The notes under the pieces are model-generated. The model was given only the letters and a program-made list of their open reading frames with translations, made no database searches and was not told the origin of the DNA. The position numbers and the translations under genes were made by a program. DNA of 64,000 nt from Auanema rhodensis (Eukaryota > Nematoda > Chromadorea > Rhabditida > Rhabditidae), in NCBI GenBank assembly GCA_964057225.1, contig OZ059895.1:7378001-7442000 (forward strand). Direction: 5' to 3'. Below, piece after piece: positions 38,266 through 52,238 of the stretch; the first letter of the stretch is position 1; each line of letters starts with the position of its first letter.

Positions 38266-41200
38266 TAAAGAGTGAAGAGGTGATGGTATAAGAAAAGTGG
38301 GAGGGAGGCTGAGAATAAAAACCGGGTTACGGTTATAAAAGTCGGCATATAAAAGTTGTGTGATGGTTGGCTGGTGCTGCTGGAAGATGTCGACGACGTC
38401 GTCATCGATGAAGGGGACCCAAAGGCATATACAACGTAGCCGTCGGCGTCTACTATGAATGCCAAATCAAAACAAGAAGTCGTTAGAAAGGAGAAGGGTT
38501 ACAGATACAAAGATATGTAAATGCAAATCTTTATTGAAACATTATTTGTTATCAGAAGTATAAGATTAGATAGATCGGATTGTATTAAGATGCTTAATCA
38601 TGTTAGAAAATGATTCATGCTGCTTGAAAGCAAGGATATGATGCTATTTAGATTTCAGAAGATTGTACTATTATCATTTGACAGTTGCATGCTGGTTTGT
38701 GAATACAAGATATTCTGACAATTTGTCACTTGTTGATGAGACTGTGATCTGTGTTCGACTATCCTCTTGATTACTGTCGTCATCACCTTTCAGACAGCCA
38801 TCATGTTCTCAACCATCATTTCAACATTCGGCACATCCTTTGATCTCATTTTCACGTAACTTCTGAATAATTCACACGGGATTCTCATTTTTTTATCTTT
38901 CTTGCTTCAATTCGTTTGACATGTTTGAGACAAAAAAAATGAAAAAGTCGTCTTGTGTCCAACGTCTATCTATTCAATCGGCCGCTCCGACCATCACTAA
39001 CGCACAAGGGGCACGAACCATAAAAAGTCTACAGAGGGGGGTCTTGTCAAGAAATAGTATTCATAAATGAGAGATCATACGGCCAATTAGACAGTTTTGT
39101 AAAACCCCAAATCGCGACATTCTTCTTCTTGTTAGTGTGAGTGTCATTCTGATGAAGAACATTGAGAACACAAAATACCTTTTTTTTCTGAATGGCCGAT
39201 GAATGTATTTTGCGGTAAACGATTCTTGATAAAGACATTAAAAAGAATAAATTTAAGAGAGAGAGAAAGAAAAAGAAAGAGAGAAAGAGAGAGAAAGAGA
39301 AATATTACGAGGAAAGATCTGATGACTACCTACTCTTTTGGCTTCTGTGTCTATGAATCATCCTACTTGTAGACATCGTATAACAGGTCAATATATCTGA
39401 TGAAACAAAGATTTATGGTAAAATCAGTAGAAGAAGAAGACTTTAAATGATTTTAAAAGAAGTATTTATGAAATTTGTTCTGACTATGTTGAAAGGGTAG
39501 AATGATGAGAATTGATGAAGAAAATGATGAAGACAAGGAGAGAAAGATAGACAGAGTGAAAGCTTCATCTGATAGAATTGCCTAAAACGGAACACGAAAT
39601 GACAAACAGATTGAGCAACTCGATAAATTTGAGGAAAGTAGAAGTGGAAGAAGAAGACGAAGGAGAAAAATGAGAAGAACAAGAGTGAGAGGGTGAAGGA
39701 ATAGAGGGAAATAGAGGGAGACAGAGAAGAAGAAAAAGAAGAAAATGACATAAATGGAAATATAGAATGAAAAATAATTAGAGTGAGATGAGAGAAAAAG
39801 ACGAAAAAACGATATGAAATGAGACACGATGAAGCTAGTTAAATAGAAAATGAAATGAAGTTTTCAAAATGATGACTACTGTAGGTTATTGAAAAGAAGT
39901 CATTGACTAGTCATCAAAAACATGTCCGTTAGAATAACTTGTATTAAGATAAACAAGAACAAAACATAAAAATTATAAAATTCAGATGGCAGAAGACAAC
40001 TTGAAGAAATTTTGAAATGATCGTACTATCTAACAAGTTTCATTAAAATTACAAACTTGAGCTGGAGATTAAGATTGTTAAAAGAATTAAAATTCATTAA
40101 GCTTTATTTGAATGATGACAATAGTCTGTTAGCGGGATATCAGTAGATGAAACGATGAGGATAGTTTGGCAACATACTGATGCTATCTCAGTAGATATTG
40201 AGCTAATACATATATCTCTTAGGCTATAAAGAAAAACTTGCGTTGTGATGGATATGACGAGAGAGAGATAGGAGGGGGGGGAGAGATCGTAAAGAAGAAT
40301 CATTGAAAAAACGATGGAAGTGAATTACTTGAATGTTGAGAACTATCAGAATATGCTTGTAATCTCTAAACTTTTTTGAACTTGTTCAGAAATCAATAAT
40401 AGTTAAGAAACATGTAAAAATGATTAGATATAAGATATATGGTTATAATGAGTTATACATGTTGAATATTAAACTGATATACATATAGTTAAGAGAACAT
40501 ATATGAGAGAATGAGAGAAATAATATATGTATGTATGAATAGCAAAGCTTTAGGAGATTCTCTTGGACCGCCCTGCTGCTCTCAACCATATAGGGTTGGT
40601 GGGAGCACACAGAGACATACCACCAGCTTGCTATGCCATCAATGTTCTGCTAGATCTCTCCTTATCTTATACGCTATTCCTTTTTTTTCTCTCTCATCCT
40701 TTAATATGTGTCAGCTGGCAGACATACACAAGGCCCAAGCACAAAAGAGGCGGTGCTTAGTACTCTCCATCGAGAAACAGCATAAGTGAGCAAGATCTAC
40801 AGCGAAATAGTGTATGACGAGAAGAGATGCAGACAATAGGAAAATCATAAGCATCATGTATATATGGGAGACAGCAGAGAAATAATACAACAATATCTGC
40901 CAGCCGGCTGTCTCTCTCCATTTTCAACACTGCCTCTATATTCGAGTAGTCTTTCTTTCTTTGCTGTCTAACGGACACATATAGCGAGCCTTATGACGAG
41001 CCAATAATAAGTAGTCATAACCGATTACGGTAGTTACGCCAAGCACTGTTACCAATAATAGACACGCCCCCTTTATATGAATGTTAAATAATATAAAATT
41101 AAGAAATGAATATGAATGAATATTATAATTATAATTATTAATAATCAATAAACAATAAACAAAATAATAAACTATTATGAAATATATGTTATTATGGTAA

Positions 41201-43169
41201 TACAGTACTCCAGAAATTAAGATATTAAAGTTTAAATGTTTCTAATAATTATAAACTATCCATTTAATAATTATAATTATAATTTTATATATTAGAAAAT
41301 TTAAAAAATAAAATTAAAAGTAGAAATGAATGATGAGAAATAGATAAAAAGGGAATTTTTGAATTGAAAAAGGCGGTACTACGAGATGATTGGTTATGTA
41401 AAAATTCATCGAAATTCAATGAGAACAAACGATTATAGACGAAGATGATACTTGAAAAATACTATTTTTGGAGAAGAAATGGCCTAAAAGTGGATGAAAA
41501 GAATGAGTTTAAGTGGTTGAGATGACATAATGATTGAAACAGGCTCATCATATTACCATAATATTATCATTTATTCTTTGTCTATTACTTCAATATCATG
41601 AAACACGTTGACATAACCTCAGCATTAGAAAACCAAAGAGATGACAAAATTTAACGGCTGGCACTATAGCAATCTTGCAACATATCTCTAACCAACTTCA
41701 ACTTCAACTTCAACGACAACGATGACATTCAAACACACCGATAGTATGAAGCGGATGGTTTGTGATACGAGGCTTGATACATGAGCCGGCCTTGAAAAGT
41801 ACAGCGTGCCGGGATTTATGGCCATATAAGGAAGAAACCAGACATATAAACGATGCAAATTCAGTAAAAATTTAGAAAATGAATCTATAAGTAGAAGAAA
41901 TAAAGAAATGTCAAATGAATATATGGCTAAAAGACGACAAAAACTTTTTTTTTTTGTTGGCAAATTATATTTAAAAATGCAACCGATTGTTCGCGACAAT
42001 TGACCAAAAATGAATGAAGCGTAAGATGCGAATGAGGTTTTACGTGAAAAGTTGCATGTGATTATGAATAAATGCTGTTTAGAATACAAATAGCATTGAA
42101 GATGACTTTTTAAAAATATAATAGAATAAATTATATAAATTATACATAAAAAATGTTAAAATTCAATTGAATATTGAGAAATATATACGATATGTATGTA
42201 TGTATATGATAAAAGAAGAAGAAGAAGAAGTAGTAGATTGAGAGAAGAGGAACATGAAGAAGAGGAAGGAATGAACATGTAGTGCAATGTGAAAAAATGG
42301 AAAAAGGATGGAGGGCAACGACAAAAATTAGAGAGAATGATTAAGAGAAAGAGAAAAAGAGAGGGAGGGAGAGAAAAAAAGAAAACTAATTGTTTATATC
42401 AAAAGAAAATTCAAAAAAAGAAGAAGCTGAACAATATTTGCATTAGACTGCGAATTAGATGACTAACTTTGTTTGAATTTTTCAAAACTAAAAAACTGAT
42501 GAAATAGTAATAGACGAAGGAATAGCCTTCTGGAAATATTTGTCATTAAAGTCGAATTAATGGAAATTGACGATTGTCAGCACATAGTGAACATTATTCA
42601 TCTCAGTTTGAACGTGTTCGCCGACAAGCTTACGGACAAGCCTAGAGATTAAGTTGGAGATCAAAAAGACCGTCTCTGGTACTTTTGTATTACTCGGGTG
42701 GTTTCTGAACCAATGTAGTGTGAGCTGCAACAAACATCCGGATCATGATGAGATGATGAGGCTATCTAGTGCGTTAGACAAGACATAACCGACACAGGCT
42801 GGCGAAACTGACACTATCCCCTGGAAGATGTGCTGAACATCCGGTAGAGTGTGAGTCAAAGAGAGATAAAGGGAAAATGAAAGTGAGAGAGAGCAAGCTA
42901 GCGGTCTGCATGTTTTATGGTCGTAATCCTTTTATTGAAATCTGGTAATAGAACCAGGCAAAAGCTTTTATAGAGAGAATAAGTAAGAAATACACATGAG
43001 AGAGAGAGAGATGGAGAAAGCAAGAACAAGAATAAGATAAGTAGGCAGAGGAGTGAAAAGCTTGAAAAAGGAAGAACAAGGAGACGAGATGTTTCCTTCT
43101 ATATGAACATAGTCCGCCTCCAAATCCATCAATTAGCCTATTGTGTTAGCTATAACCATGAATGAACCA

Positions 43170-43171
43170 TA

Positions 43172-43206
<35 letters not shown>
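43170..43206. repeat. (TA)n tract
   Basis: About 37 bp of alternating AT. Confidence 0.95.
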
Positions 43207-43210
<4 letters not shown>

Positions 43211-45951
43211 AAGCTTGTTAAGCAACAGAATGAGAACGTCTTAGAAAGTTCAGAAGAGATGATGAAGAATGAAATCAAGAAATCCCCCTCCTTATCATGA
43301 AATTGGGACTCATCTCGTTATCATCATTGAAATATATACATATAGTTTAATAAATATATATATATATATATGAAGATATACACAAGGTACTAACCACATT
43401 CACTCTTTTGTAACAACATTTCCAGAATAATAATGACAATGTTAGAGAAACATTATAGAAATTTGAGATGAAATAAGAGAAATAGATGAACTAAATGTGT
43501 AGTAAGTGAATGAGAAAGTTATATGAGAATAGCATAACATCCGAATAATGTCAATCTTTTCTCATTTATGCCTTCAGGCAATATATTTTAAATGAAAAGC
43601 AAGAAGCAAGCTTTTTAAAAGATGGCATCTACTGATATTTTCGATGTGCTTTTCTGACAACCTACACACACATATTCTCTTAAAGTTCATATACTATTTC
43701 TTTATTATAAGGAAGTATATTATATACTAAATGTATATAAATATTTACGATTAGCTTAGCATCATTATATTTGGCTTGGCAAATGATCAAAAACTTAAAG
43801 AGATAAGTTTAAAAATCAGATGAAAATACGTTAATTATTATAATTATATAGTTATATAGTTATATAGTTATATATATATATACATAGATATATATATTTT
43901 TATTTATTTATATATAGTCAAGTCTTTTCAATTTATAATTTTTGCTATCCATCAATCTAGCTAACCAATTAGCTCATACTGGCAAAATCACTTTCATCTG
44001 ATATCATTGAAGCTTAAAATTGTATATTCCACCACAATTTAACTTATTTTCCATCAAACATATAATTAATTAAACTAAAATAAAATCTTTTAAAAATAAA
44101 TTTTTTTCACTTATTCTATCTATTATACTTATAAAATGAAATGAAATTTATTAAGATTTTGATTATAATTTACTATGTGGAAACATCTGTAACCGATTGT
44201 ATTCCCTGACTATTTACATTCATTTATAACATAAGGACAAAAAATATAGTTAATGAATCATATAGTTAATATGCAGAACATGTTTCTTTCTATAATTTCA
44301 GTAGTTTATGACTGAAAATCATGTCAAGCTGATGTTCATGGGTCAGACGGGTGTGCCTATGCATATGTGCAACTCATCTGCCCTTATATACCGTAATCAA
44401 TCATTATATAGTCTGTTAGTTAAAATTCTGTCACATTTTCATGCTAACGACATGATGAGTGACTGAGATTCAATCAGATGAATGTAATGATCACCATGAT
44501 GGGGGTAATGTTGTGTGAGAGTACGAGATGATGAATATTATTGTCAAGAATTGAGAAAATAAAAAAAAATAATTGATGGATGATATCTAATTAAGATTTG
44601 TTAGCATTTATTTAAGCTGAACTTATGCATTATATATTATATTGATGTATATATAGTTAATACTAAATTATTATAATTTATTTTTGTAACTTCGTTTGAA
44701 CAAACGGCAGCAAAAGAGGGAAACGCTTCGGAATATATAATCAGATAATTTGCGTGTAAGGCATGATCATCTGTTTACAACTCATCTATCTCATTTTATC
44801 GAAATATATTTCATTTTCATCCTTTTTTTTCTGTTTCTCTATGTCACATTCATTATGTTTCAACTTCTCTCTCTATCTATCTTTCTCTCTAACTCATTCG
44901 TTTTCTTTTACTCTCTCTCTCTCTCTCTCTGAATCATCTAGTTGAACTCATTTCTATTTTCTGCTCTTTCATTTCAATCACAATTCTTCCTCATTTTCTG
45001 ATTTTTCATTGACTATACATACACATATATGTATGTAGATATCTAATGATTCAATTCAATTGTTTAACTATGCCAATTCATGTGATAGATGGCTTTCTGA
45101 ATATCTGATGGCTGTATCTGAAATCTGAGCATACGGGGCAACGACAATAATGACGATGATGAGGATCAAGACGAGGGAAACAAGTCATGAGTGGTAGCTA
45201 GCTGGCAGCAGATAAGAATGTACAAACGTTGATGGTTTAGTATGGTTTCAACGTTGTACATCTTGAACAATGCTCATAACAATCAGCTTACTGTATAGAT
45301 AACAGAGAAACATCATTCATTTTCATGTTTAATGATTTTTGAATTGTTTGATTTTGAAAAAAAAAATTAGAAAAATGAGTTGTTCCAGATGGTTTATTTC
45401 AATTTTAAGTTGACCATCTGAATTGAATTTTACATAAATTTGTCATTTTAGCTAAAAATTCAAATTATTAACAATTAAAATAGAAAATTAATTATATTAT
45501 ATAAAATTATCATATAGGATTACGGTAGTTGTAAGTTATAATTTGTTTTCATTACAAATTAAATAGATCAATTGAATAGAATAAAAGAGAAGATGAAAGA
45601 ATAAGAGAGAAAGAAGAAAGAACTCACATCGCAGAGGGCAAATCTCTCCCTCTCTCTCTTTCTCTCGTTCTCTCTCTCCCCCTTTATATCATTTTCATCT
45701 AATACCATAATTTGGCATGTATAGCTACTGTTAGTATAATAAAAAGAAAATAATTTGCTGAACTCTGAACGTATATATGTTTGAGTGAGTATGACAACGA
45801 TGACTTTCACATAAGCATATGGAAGGGTGACATGAAATGGCATGTTGTAGTTCTCATTCAAACTTCTATCTTTGAAAACCTAATAGTCTAATTGCCGATA
45901 ACCAGCTTTACATTATAGCTATTAGAAAAGACATAGCAATAGAAGAGAAAG

Positions 45952-45956
<5 letters not shown>

Positions 45957-46004
<48 letters not shown>
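45957..46004. repeat. (GA)n tract ending in a run of ten G
   Basis: GA repeat directly continuous with G10 (45995-46004), a combination also seen at 11450-11475. Confidence 0.95.
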
Positions 46005-46982
46005 AGAACAGAATCATATAAATCTGAACATTGACTTTCCGGGAAAATTGATTGAAGATGTTGATGATGCCATTCATTTAATATATTTCATTGTTTCAAT
46101 TGATGCTGATGACATGGAAAATGACACAACAGACTGTGTTGTGTATACGTGAAACGCCTTCTGTTAGCTTCTGCCTAACATCGTTTGATTGTTGCAGTGC
46201 CTCTCAAGTAGCACGTTGATTAACGTCATCAGGACATGAAGCAAGTACAGTCATAGCAGTCAGAAGGCCATATTACGGAATAATAGCTGTATGTATGAAT
46301 GTAATGTTGAGAGATATATGTATGTGTGTATGCGTATGTACCATATATAGAATACTAATGAGCTAAGAGCTCTGTTGTTATAATAACATCTAATCGAAAG
46401 AATGACGCCTTAATTTCTATCTATCATCTCTTGTTTCTCTTAACTACTACAAGCCTACAGAAGGCATAAGAAGAGCATTTTGAAGAAGAGCAGAAGGTTT
46501 GCTGTACATGGAGAGCATTGAGAGAATGGGAGAGATATACATAAAAGGAGAGAGAGAGATAGACAATGTAAGATTAGGAGAGAATGCTTGGATGGTATGA
46601 CTATGAGACATAAGGATGTCAGACAACACATGCATAACCTTATATAAATTCTATTTTTCTATCATCTTCCAGATACCCTCTCATTACCATTAACTATTCT
46701 CGTATAGTTAAGAGTATGGTATCTATAGAGAAATAGACATGTAAGAAAAGAGAAAAGAATTTAGAAGAAACATCCTGTTCACCATTTGATTAGACAAGCC
46801 TGCAATCTTGACTGTACCAGGTCAACCAGCTGGCGCTTCTATACTGGCATTCAGTTATAACTAAAGACATTAAGAAATGAAACAATAGGTGAGATAAGAA
46901 GAAACAGATCCAACTAAAGTAATGACAATGTGATGACCAAATGGATAATGAATTAAGTTATAAATAGTATAAGGATTGAGAA

Positions 46983-46996
46983 GGGGGGGGGGGGGG
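46983..46996. repeat. Poly-G tract, 14 nt
   Basis: Longest mononucleotide G run in the window, capable of forming a G-quadruplex. Isolated in AT-rich sequence. Confidence 0.95.
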
Positions 46997-49000
46997 AGCA
47001 AATGAATGAATATATGTACATATATACGTATTGTAAAAGATATAATGTATCAAATCGAAATCTATAAATAAACTAATATAATAGGAAAAATTCTTTTTTT
47101 TTAATTTATATTATTATAATATTTCAATATTTCAATATTTATAAAAAATATTTAATGAAAGTAGTCGTAGGTTTTATAAGATTCTTTGCCTCCACACACT
47201 CACACACATACATACATATACAAAGATCAACCGGTCAACACGTGCTATCATGTAAGAATGAAATAATGAAATTTAAAATATTAAATTCACGTAAATACGT
47301 CAAATAATCAATAAAAATACATTATTTAATCCTTAAAGAGAGTCGTTAACAGTAGAATAAAGTATAATTAACTAATGATTATAATAGAATCAAGAAAAAT
47401 TGAAAAATAGATTTTTTTTTACAAAAAAAAATGAAAAATAAACAACGAATTAAGATTCAACTGACGATGTTTTTCACCAACACAGAAAGCAATGAATCCA
47501 TAAAAATGCAGAACAAAAGTCATTATTTTTCGGTTTTTTCTATATTATAGAGAAGAGAGAACTTTACATACATTTATGTTTTCCTGTATTCTTATTTATA
47601 AAAAAAATTCTGAAGTAAACAAATAAATTTCTTTTCTCAATAGACTTATTTATATTAATTATACAGTACAGTACTTATGATACAGTCAGTTAATTCGGTT
47701 ACTGTAGTGCGATTACAAACATAATATTGTCCGTTCTGTTGACAGTACTTCGTACAAATGTATGTTTCAAATAGGAATAAAAACGAAAACTAGGAAAAGG
47801 AGAATTTTATTATTCTCGTCAAAGTCTTTATATATAACTATATAACTATATGATATTAACTTTATATAACTAAGTGAAGTTTATTCAATAATATCTTTTC
47901 CTGTTACTTTCAATTAATCAATGGTTTTACAATCAATAGATCTATCTTTTTCCTCATATTATATCCAGCCAAAAGCTTCAATTTATCTTCAATTGAAATG
48001 ATGCTATTTATGATTAAGCGGTAAAAGATATTACTCTCTCATTTTCAAATTCTATTTATCGGAGATCTTTTTGAAAATCGTTTTTTCCGGTATTTCTGAT
48101 CTCTTCTGTTAGTTAGTGTCAGTTTGAGCAGTTAAATCAGAGATTAAAAAACTCTGTTGAAAAGACATTATTAGACAAATGAATGTGTATATGTGTATGT
48201 ATAAAAGAATATGAGAATTAGAGGGAGAGATAGAGGTGAAATTTAAGGTAAAACTTACAGAAAGCTAAGAAGAGAGATGAAGAAAGAGATAGAGAGAAGT
48301 GTAGAGAGAAAGATGGAGAGAGAGAAAGGCAGAGAGAGAGAGAGAAAGAGAAAAGAATGAGCGGAAAATCCTCATCTTTTTCTATCTACCGTCAGTCGTC
48401 GTCAGCCAGTCGTCATAAATCTCATTCAGATATTCCACTTCAGCTCTTATTGTTACTTTTCTTCAAAATTTTGTTGCAATCTCTGTTTCTCTCATCAAAT
48501 CATATGATCTATCTCATGTTCTCATTATCTTCATTCTCTTTATCTCTTAACAGACGCAATGTATTCTACAACAGAATGCTCTTCATATCCTTCTCACACA
48601 TACACCACCTTCACCACTCATTCTTCTATATTCCGACGTCCACAGAGAGCAACAACTGTTTCATCTTAATCTTCATCTACTGTCTTTTTTCTGGCGAACT
48701 ATCTAATATTCTCTTCATTTCAAATAATATTTCCAATATATCTCTAAGCTCTCTATAATATATTAAATATAAATCTAATATTTTCATTTCTATCACTCTC
48801 TTACAATCATATTATCTTTTTTTTTTCTCGACTAATCGTCCTATTCGACAATCTTTTAGATGCCAGATGACAAATTCTGTCATAATATTTCTATCTTTAT
48901 ATCTTTTTCATCTCTCATAATTCTATGAAGACTCTCTGTTCAACATTCATTCGTCCTCCCACCCCTTCTGAGCTTTCCTTTTCATCATCTGGTCATAAAG

Positions 49001-49010
49001 GATTACGGTA
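49001..49010 (+). promoter_or_regulatory. Dispersed element GATTACGGTA
   Basis: Second copy of the 16-mer GGATTACGGTAATAAG, 16 kb from the first at 32607. Confidence 0.4.
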
Positions 49011-51336
49011 ATAAGAGGAGGAGATGGGAGGGGGTAAGAAATAGGCTATTGCGGTAGATATGGTTGAATGAATATATAGATATAAATAGATAAATATAGA
49101 TAAATAAAAACATAAATCTATTAAGAAAAACATTGTCCACACTATTTAAGAGAGAGAGAGAGAGAGAGAGAAACATGTGTATGAGAATATGAAGAAAATC
49201 AGAGAAAATTAAAAAAAAAAATAGAGAGAAAGAAAAAAAAAGTAAAAAGCATTAATTGGAGAAAGGATTATAGAGAATGAAATAATTTTTTCTGATTTCT
49301 TTAAAATATTTGCAACTTATACATCTTCAAAAAGCAAAATGAAAAGACATAACATGATCGTGATGCATACATGGTCAATCTGATGGCAATTGAATGAGGT
49401 CAGCAGCACAAATGTCAGTCCTTTTATAGTATTTTAAGAACAAAAAAATATTTTGAAAGCTTGATTATTGCTATTTGATTATTCAGACTTCATCGTTTGT
49501 GCTTTAGGACTTGTCAGCAACATCATTACCGTTTAGCATGTAAAGAACATGAGTCGCATTGATCTTAATTGTTTTCTGGAAAGCAATCATTTAGGCATTT
49601 CCTCAAAAAAAATTAATCTAGAGTATAAGAAGAGCAAAGAGAATTGAAAACTTCAAAAATCAACAGTCATTCCCAATTGCACAGGAGCATGAGAAGTTAG
49701 GTTGAAAGCTTATGCTCCAAATACGCGATGCAGTGAATTCATTGCAATAACCTTGGAAAATATTTTAATTATAGTCAATCAGTATATATTGGTTGTCATC
49801 GTCCAAGAATTTGATGAAAGACGACGTATAACATTTAGCATAACGTTTTCAATCCGTATGAAGCAATAAGAGGCAGAAGAAGCACAGAATTTTCTGATAA
49901 TTCAGAATCATTCTTCATCTTCTTCATTAACATTAAAATGATAAATATAAAAACATATAGTATAGATTATAATTATGAATAACTATATAAAGAAAATAAC
50001 AATAATTGTTATTTTATGTGAAACTTACATGAAAAACAGTTATTCTATGAAATGAATTACAAAGAATTATTTTAAAGGTGTAAAGTACGGAAATATATTT
50101 GAAGAGTAAATTATTGAAAAAGAAATGTACAACGTCAACTGACAAAAAGTTGTAAAAAATCAAATCATATTATCCAGAAATGAAAGAAAAAATTGAAAAC
50201 ATCGATTAAAAAGACTTTAAAATTCGAATATAAAAAACAGAAAAATGAAAGAAAAACAAAGCTATAATTAATGATTAATTTCAAATAAATCTTCATTTTG
50301 ATTATTGAACAAGCAGAGATTTCGTAAAAAAAAAGGCGGACATTGAGGAAGAATAAAAAGATTCAAGAGATGAACTTGTTCGACTTCAGAAGGTACAAGT
50401 TCAGTTATTTCTTCTTGAATATACAGAATCAGAGAGAACGACTAGAGAAGTGGAAGAGCGTGAGAGAATGAAGAAAAGATTTGTTGATAATGATTTTGAC
50501 AGACAAGGTATTGGAATTAAGAATGGTTAGAATGATTAAGTTTTTTAATAAAACTTTGAATATTTAAATAGAAAAGAAAGAAAAATAAACTTTGTTGATT
50601 CATAAAGAAATATTACGGCAATCAAAATGCTTTGACTTCTTTAAAGGTGAAGAAAAAAACGAAAAGAAATGAAGACAAACTTCATGCTGGATGAGATGAA
50701 GAAGCTGAAAACCTTCTGTTCAAGCTGTCTGTCTCTGTGTGTATGTTAGTTGAGGAAAAGAAAGAAAAATGAGTTGTTGCCCCAGGCAAAACAAGACAAA
50801 AGGTAGGATTGAGATGAGTTGTCGAAATGATAATTGCTAAGAACTTGATGTTATAGAAGCATAGTTAAGTGAAATATTTAGATAAGATATTGCCTTAATC
50901 AAATTTATAATTATATGTAATGGTTATGAGTATAGAAAGTTATATGAAATAGAAATTACGCCATAGTACATGAAAAGGATACGGTAGGAGCAGCATTAAA
51001 GCATAATGTAATAGCAGATTGAATGAATAAAAGTAATAATGAATAAAATGAAAATATATTGTTAGATAGATGAAGAATATGCTAATTATAATGAATATTC
51101 TATATAGTTTACCGCAAATAGGAAAGTCTATTCTTGAGGATAGTGCCTGGGGACAGAGAAAGATGAAGATCGCGAGGAAGGATCAATGACTGATTAGGCT
51201 ATAGGATGCGGCCGATGAAGAAAGGCAAAGAAGCACCAGGTTGGTGAGATGGATGATTGAGCTGCTGCTTCTTCCTTATCTTCTGTTTCTATATTTCTCT
51301 TTCGCTTCTCTCATTCTCACCTCTCTGCATTCTCTC

Positions 51337-51486
51337 TCACTGTGAATTTTGAGTAATTGTTGAAGAAGAAGTAACAACAGACAACCATAAGCCGACGGAT
51401 GAGAACGCGGAGCCTGTGTGACCGGAATAGCTCCGCGAAGAAGAACACAGTTGGCCGGAACGTGATCGTAAACGACCAAGTGCCAT
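51337..51486 (-). other. 49-codon open frame, unidentified
   Basis: ATG-to-stop frame in a GC-richer patch, Ser-rich with Arg near the start (MALGRLRSRSGQL) and a hydrophobic segment LWLSVV. A second overlapping frame is also open here. No splice sites or family support; weak. Confidence 0.12.
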
Positions 51487-51891
51487 CAGGTCCTTGTTTT
51501 CATATAATAGAAAATAAAGAAATACAAATGAAAATAGGAAGGCGGTAACATAAAGAGACAAATGAGAACTATAACGACGAGTATAAGGTGGCTTGCAACA
51601 GAAGAATTTTCACAACAACCGTTTTGTGGTTATGAATGGCATAATGGAAAATGCTAATGATGTCGGCAGTTTGTGACGTGAAGCACGTGAACAACGTGAA
51701 CAGTTTGAAACGCAATGATCTCTTAAGTTACAATAATAATTGGAAAAATGTAAATAGATTTTCATAACTAATACAACAAATAATTTATATTTTGTTTAAA
51801 ATATAAACATCTAAGTTATAATTCTATAAAATATTTTGATATCATATCTTCCTTTTCTTTCCTTCTCTCTCACTTTATCTACGTGGTTATG

Positions 51892-51894
<3 letters not shown>

Positions 51895-51934
<40 letters not shown>
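51895..51934. repeat. (CT)n microsatellite
   Basis: About 40 bp of perfect CT. Confidence 0.95.
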
Positions 51935-51938
<4 letters not shown>

Positions 51939-52064
51939 TCTCTTCATCTCTTTTTCCCTGCTTAATGATTTTATTCATCCTATCTCTCGATCATAAAAAA
52001 ATATTCAAATAGCTGAACGGTCATAAGATTGACCTGAAAGATGTCTGCTCACCATATCATCGGC

Positions 52065-52238
52065 TCAATAACTTCCTGTATAGCAAGCTATTGAGCTTTT
52101 GAAGCATTTAGTTTCCGTACAAGCTCCAAGTATCAATTCATTCATGGGGCTGAAACAGTCTCTGGTCAGACTTGCCAGTTCTGACAGGCCAAGAAAAATG
52201 AAAAATGCCAATAGCCTGCTGACCTGTATCATGAACAT
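52065..52238 (-). CDS. Candidate small secreted cysteine-containing peptide, 57 aa
   Basis: ATG-to-TGA frame whose first 23 residues look like a signal peptide: short polar start, hydrophobic core LLAFFIFLGL, small residues before LTRDC. The remainder has four cysteines (positions 28, 40, 45 and 52) and would be a short secreted peptide. I recognise no family. No TATA box, clear splice sites or poly(A) signal was identified, and the open frame extends upstream of the chosen ATG. The signal-peptide look is suggestive only; it may be chance. Confidence 0.22.
   Translation of the reverse strand: MFMIQVSRLLAFFIFLGLSELASLTRDCFSPMNELILGACTETKCFKSSIACYTGSY

Larger units (their letters stand above)
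31001..41000. other. Gene desert, section 3
   Basis: No supported gene. It holds a (CA)n tract at 31234-31254, a GA tract at 37641-37692 and shorter CT/GA tracts throughout. GATTACGGTA is at 32607-32616, an AP-2-like site at 31347-31356, a full CRE at 34309-34316, and TATAGTTAA at 33939, 37908 and 40484. A small non-repetitive patch at about 40560-40665 has an open plus-strand frame without splice or family support. The remaining frames are low-complexity or chance. Confidence 0.6.
41001..51000. other. Gene desert, section 4
   Basis: No supported gene. GATTACGGTA copies occur at 41023, 44389 (minus), 45518 and 49001. The first is 28 bp from an SP/KLF-like box (ACACGCCCCC, 41063). TATAGTTAA copies cluster at 44245, 44261, 44652 and 46703. 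AP-2-like sites are at 43570 and 50779. (TA)n is at 43170-43206 and a GA tract at 45957-45994 runs into ten G. Fourteen consecutive G lie at 46983-46996. A less repetitive patch around 42600-42850 has no frame I could support. Confidence 0.6.

Noticed and set aside
42600-42860. GC-richer patch with short plus-strand open pieces
   Set aside because: Stops interrupt every frame and no splice pattern links the pieces.
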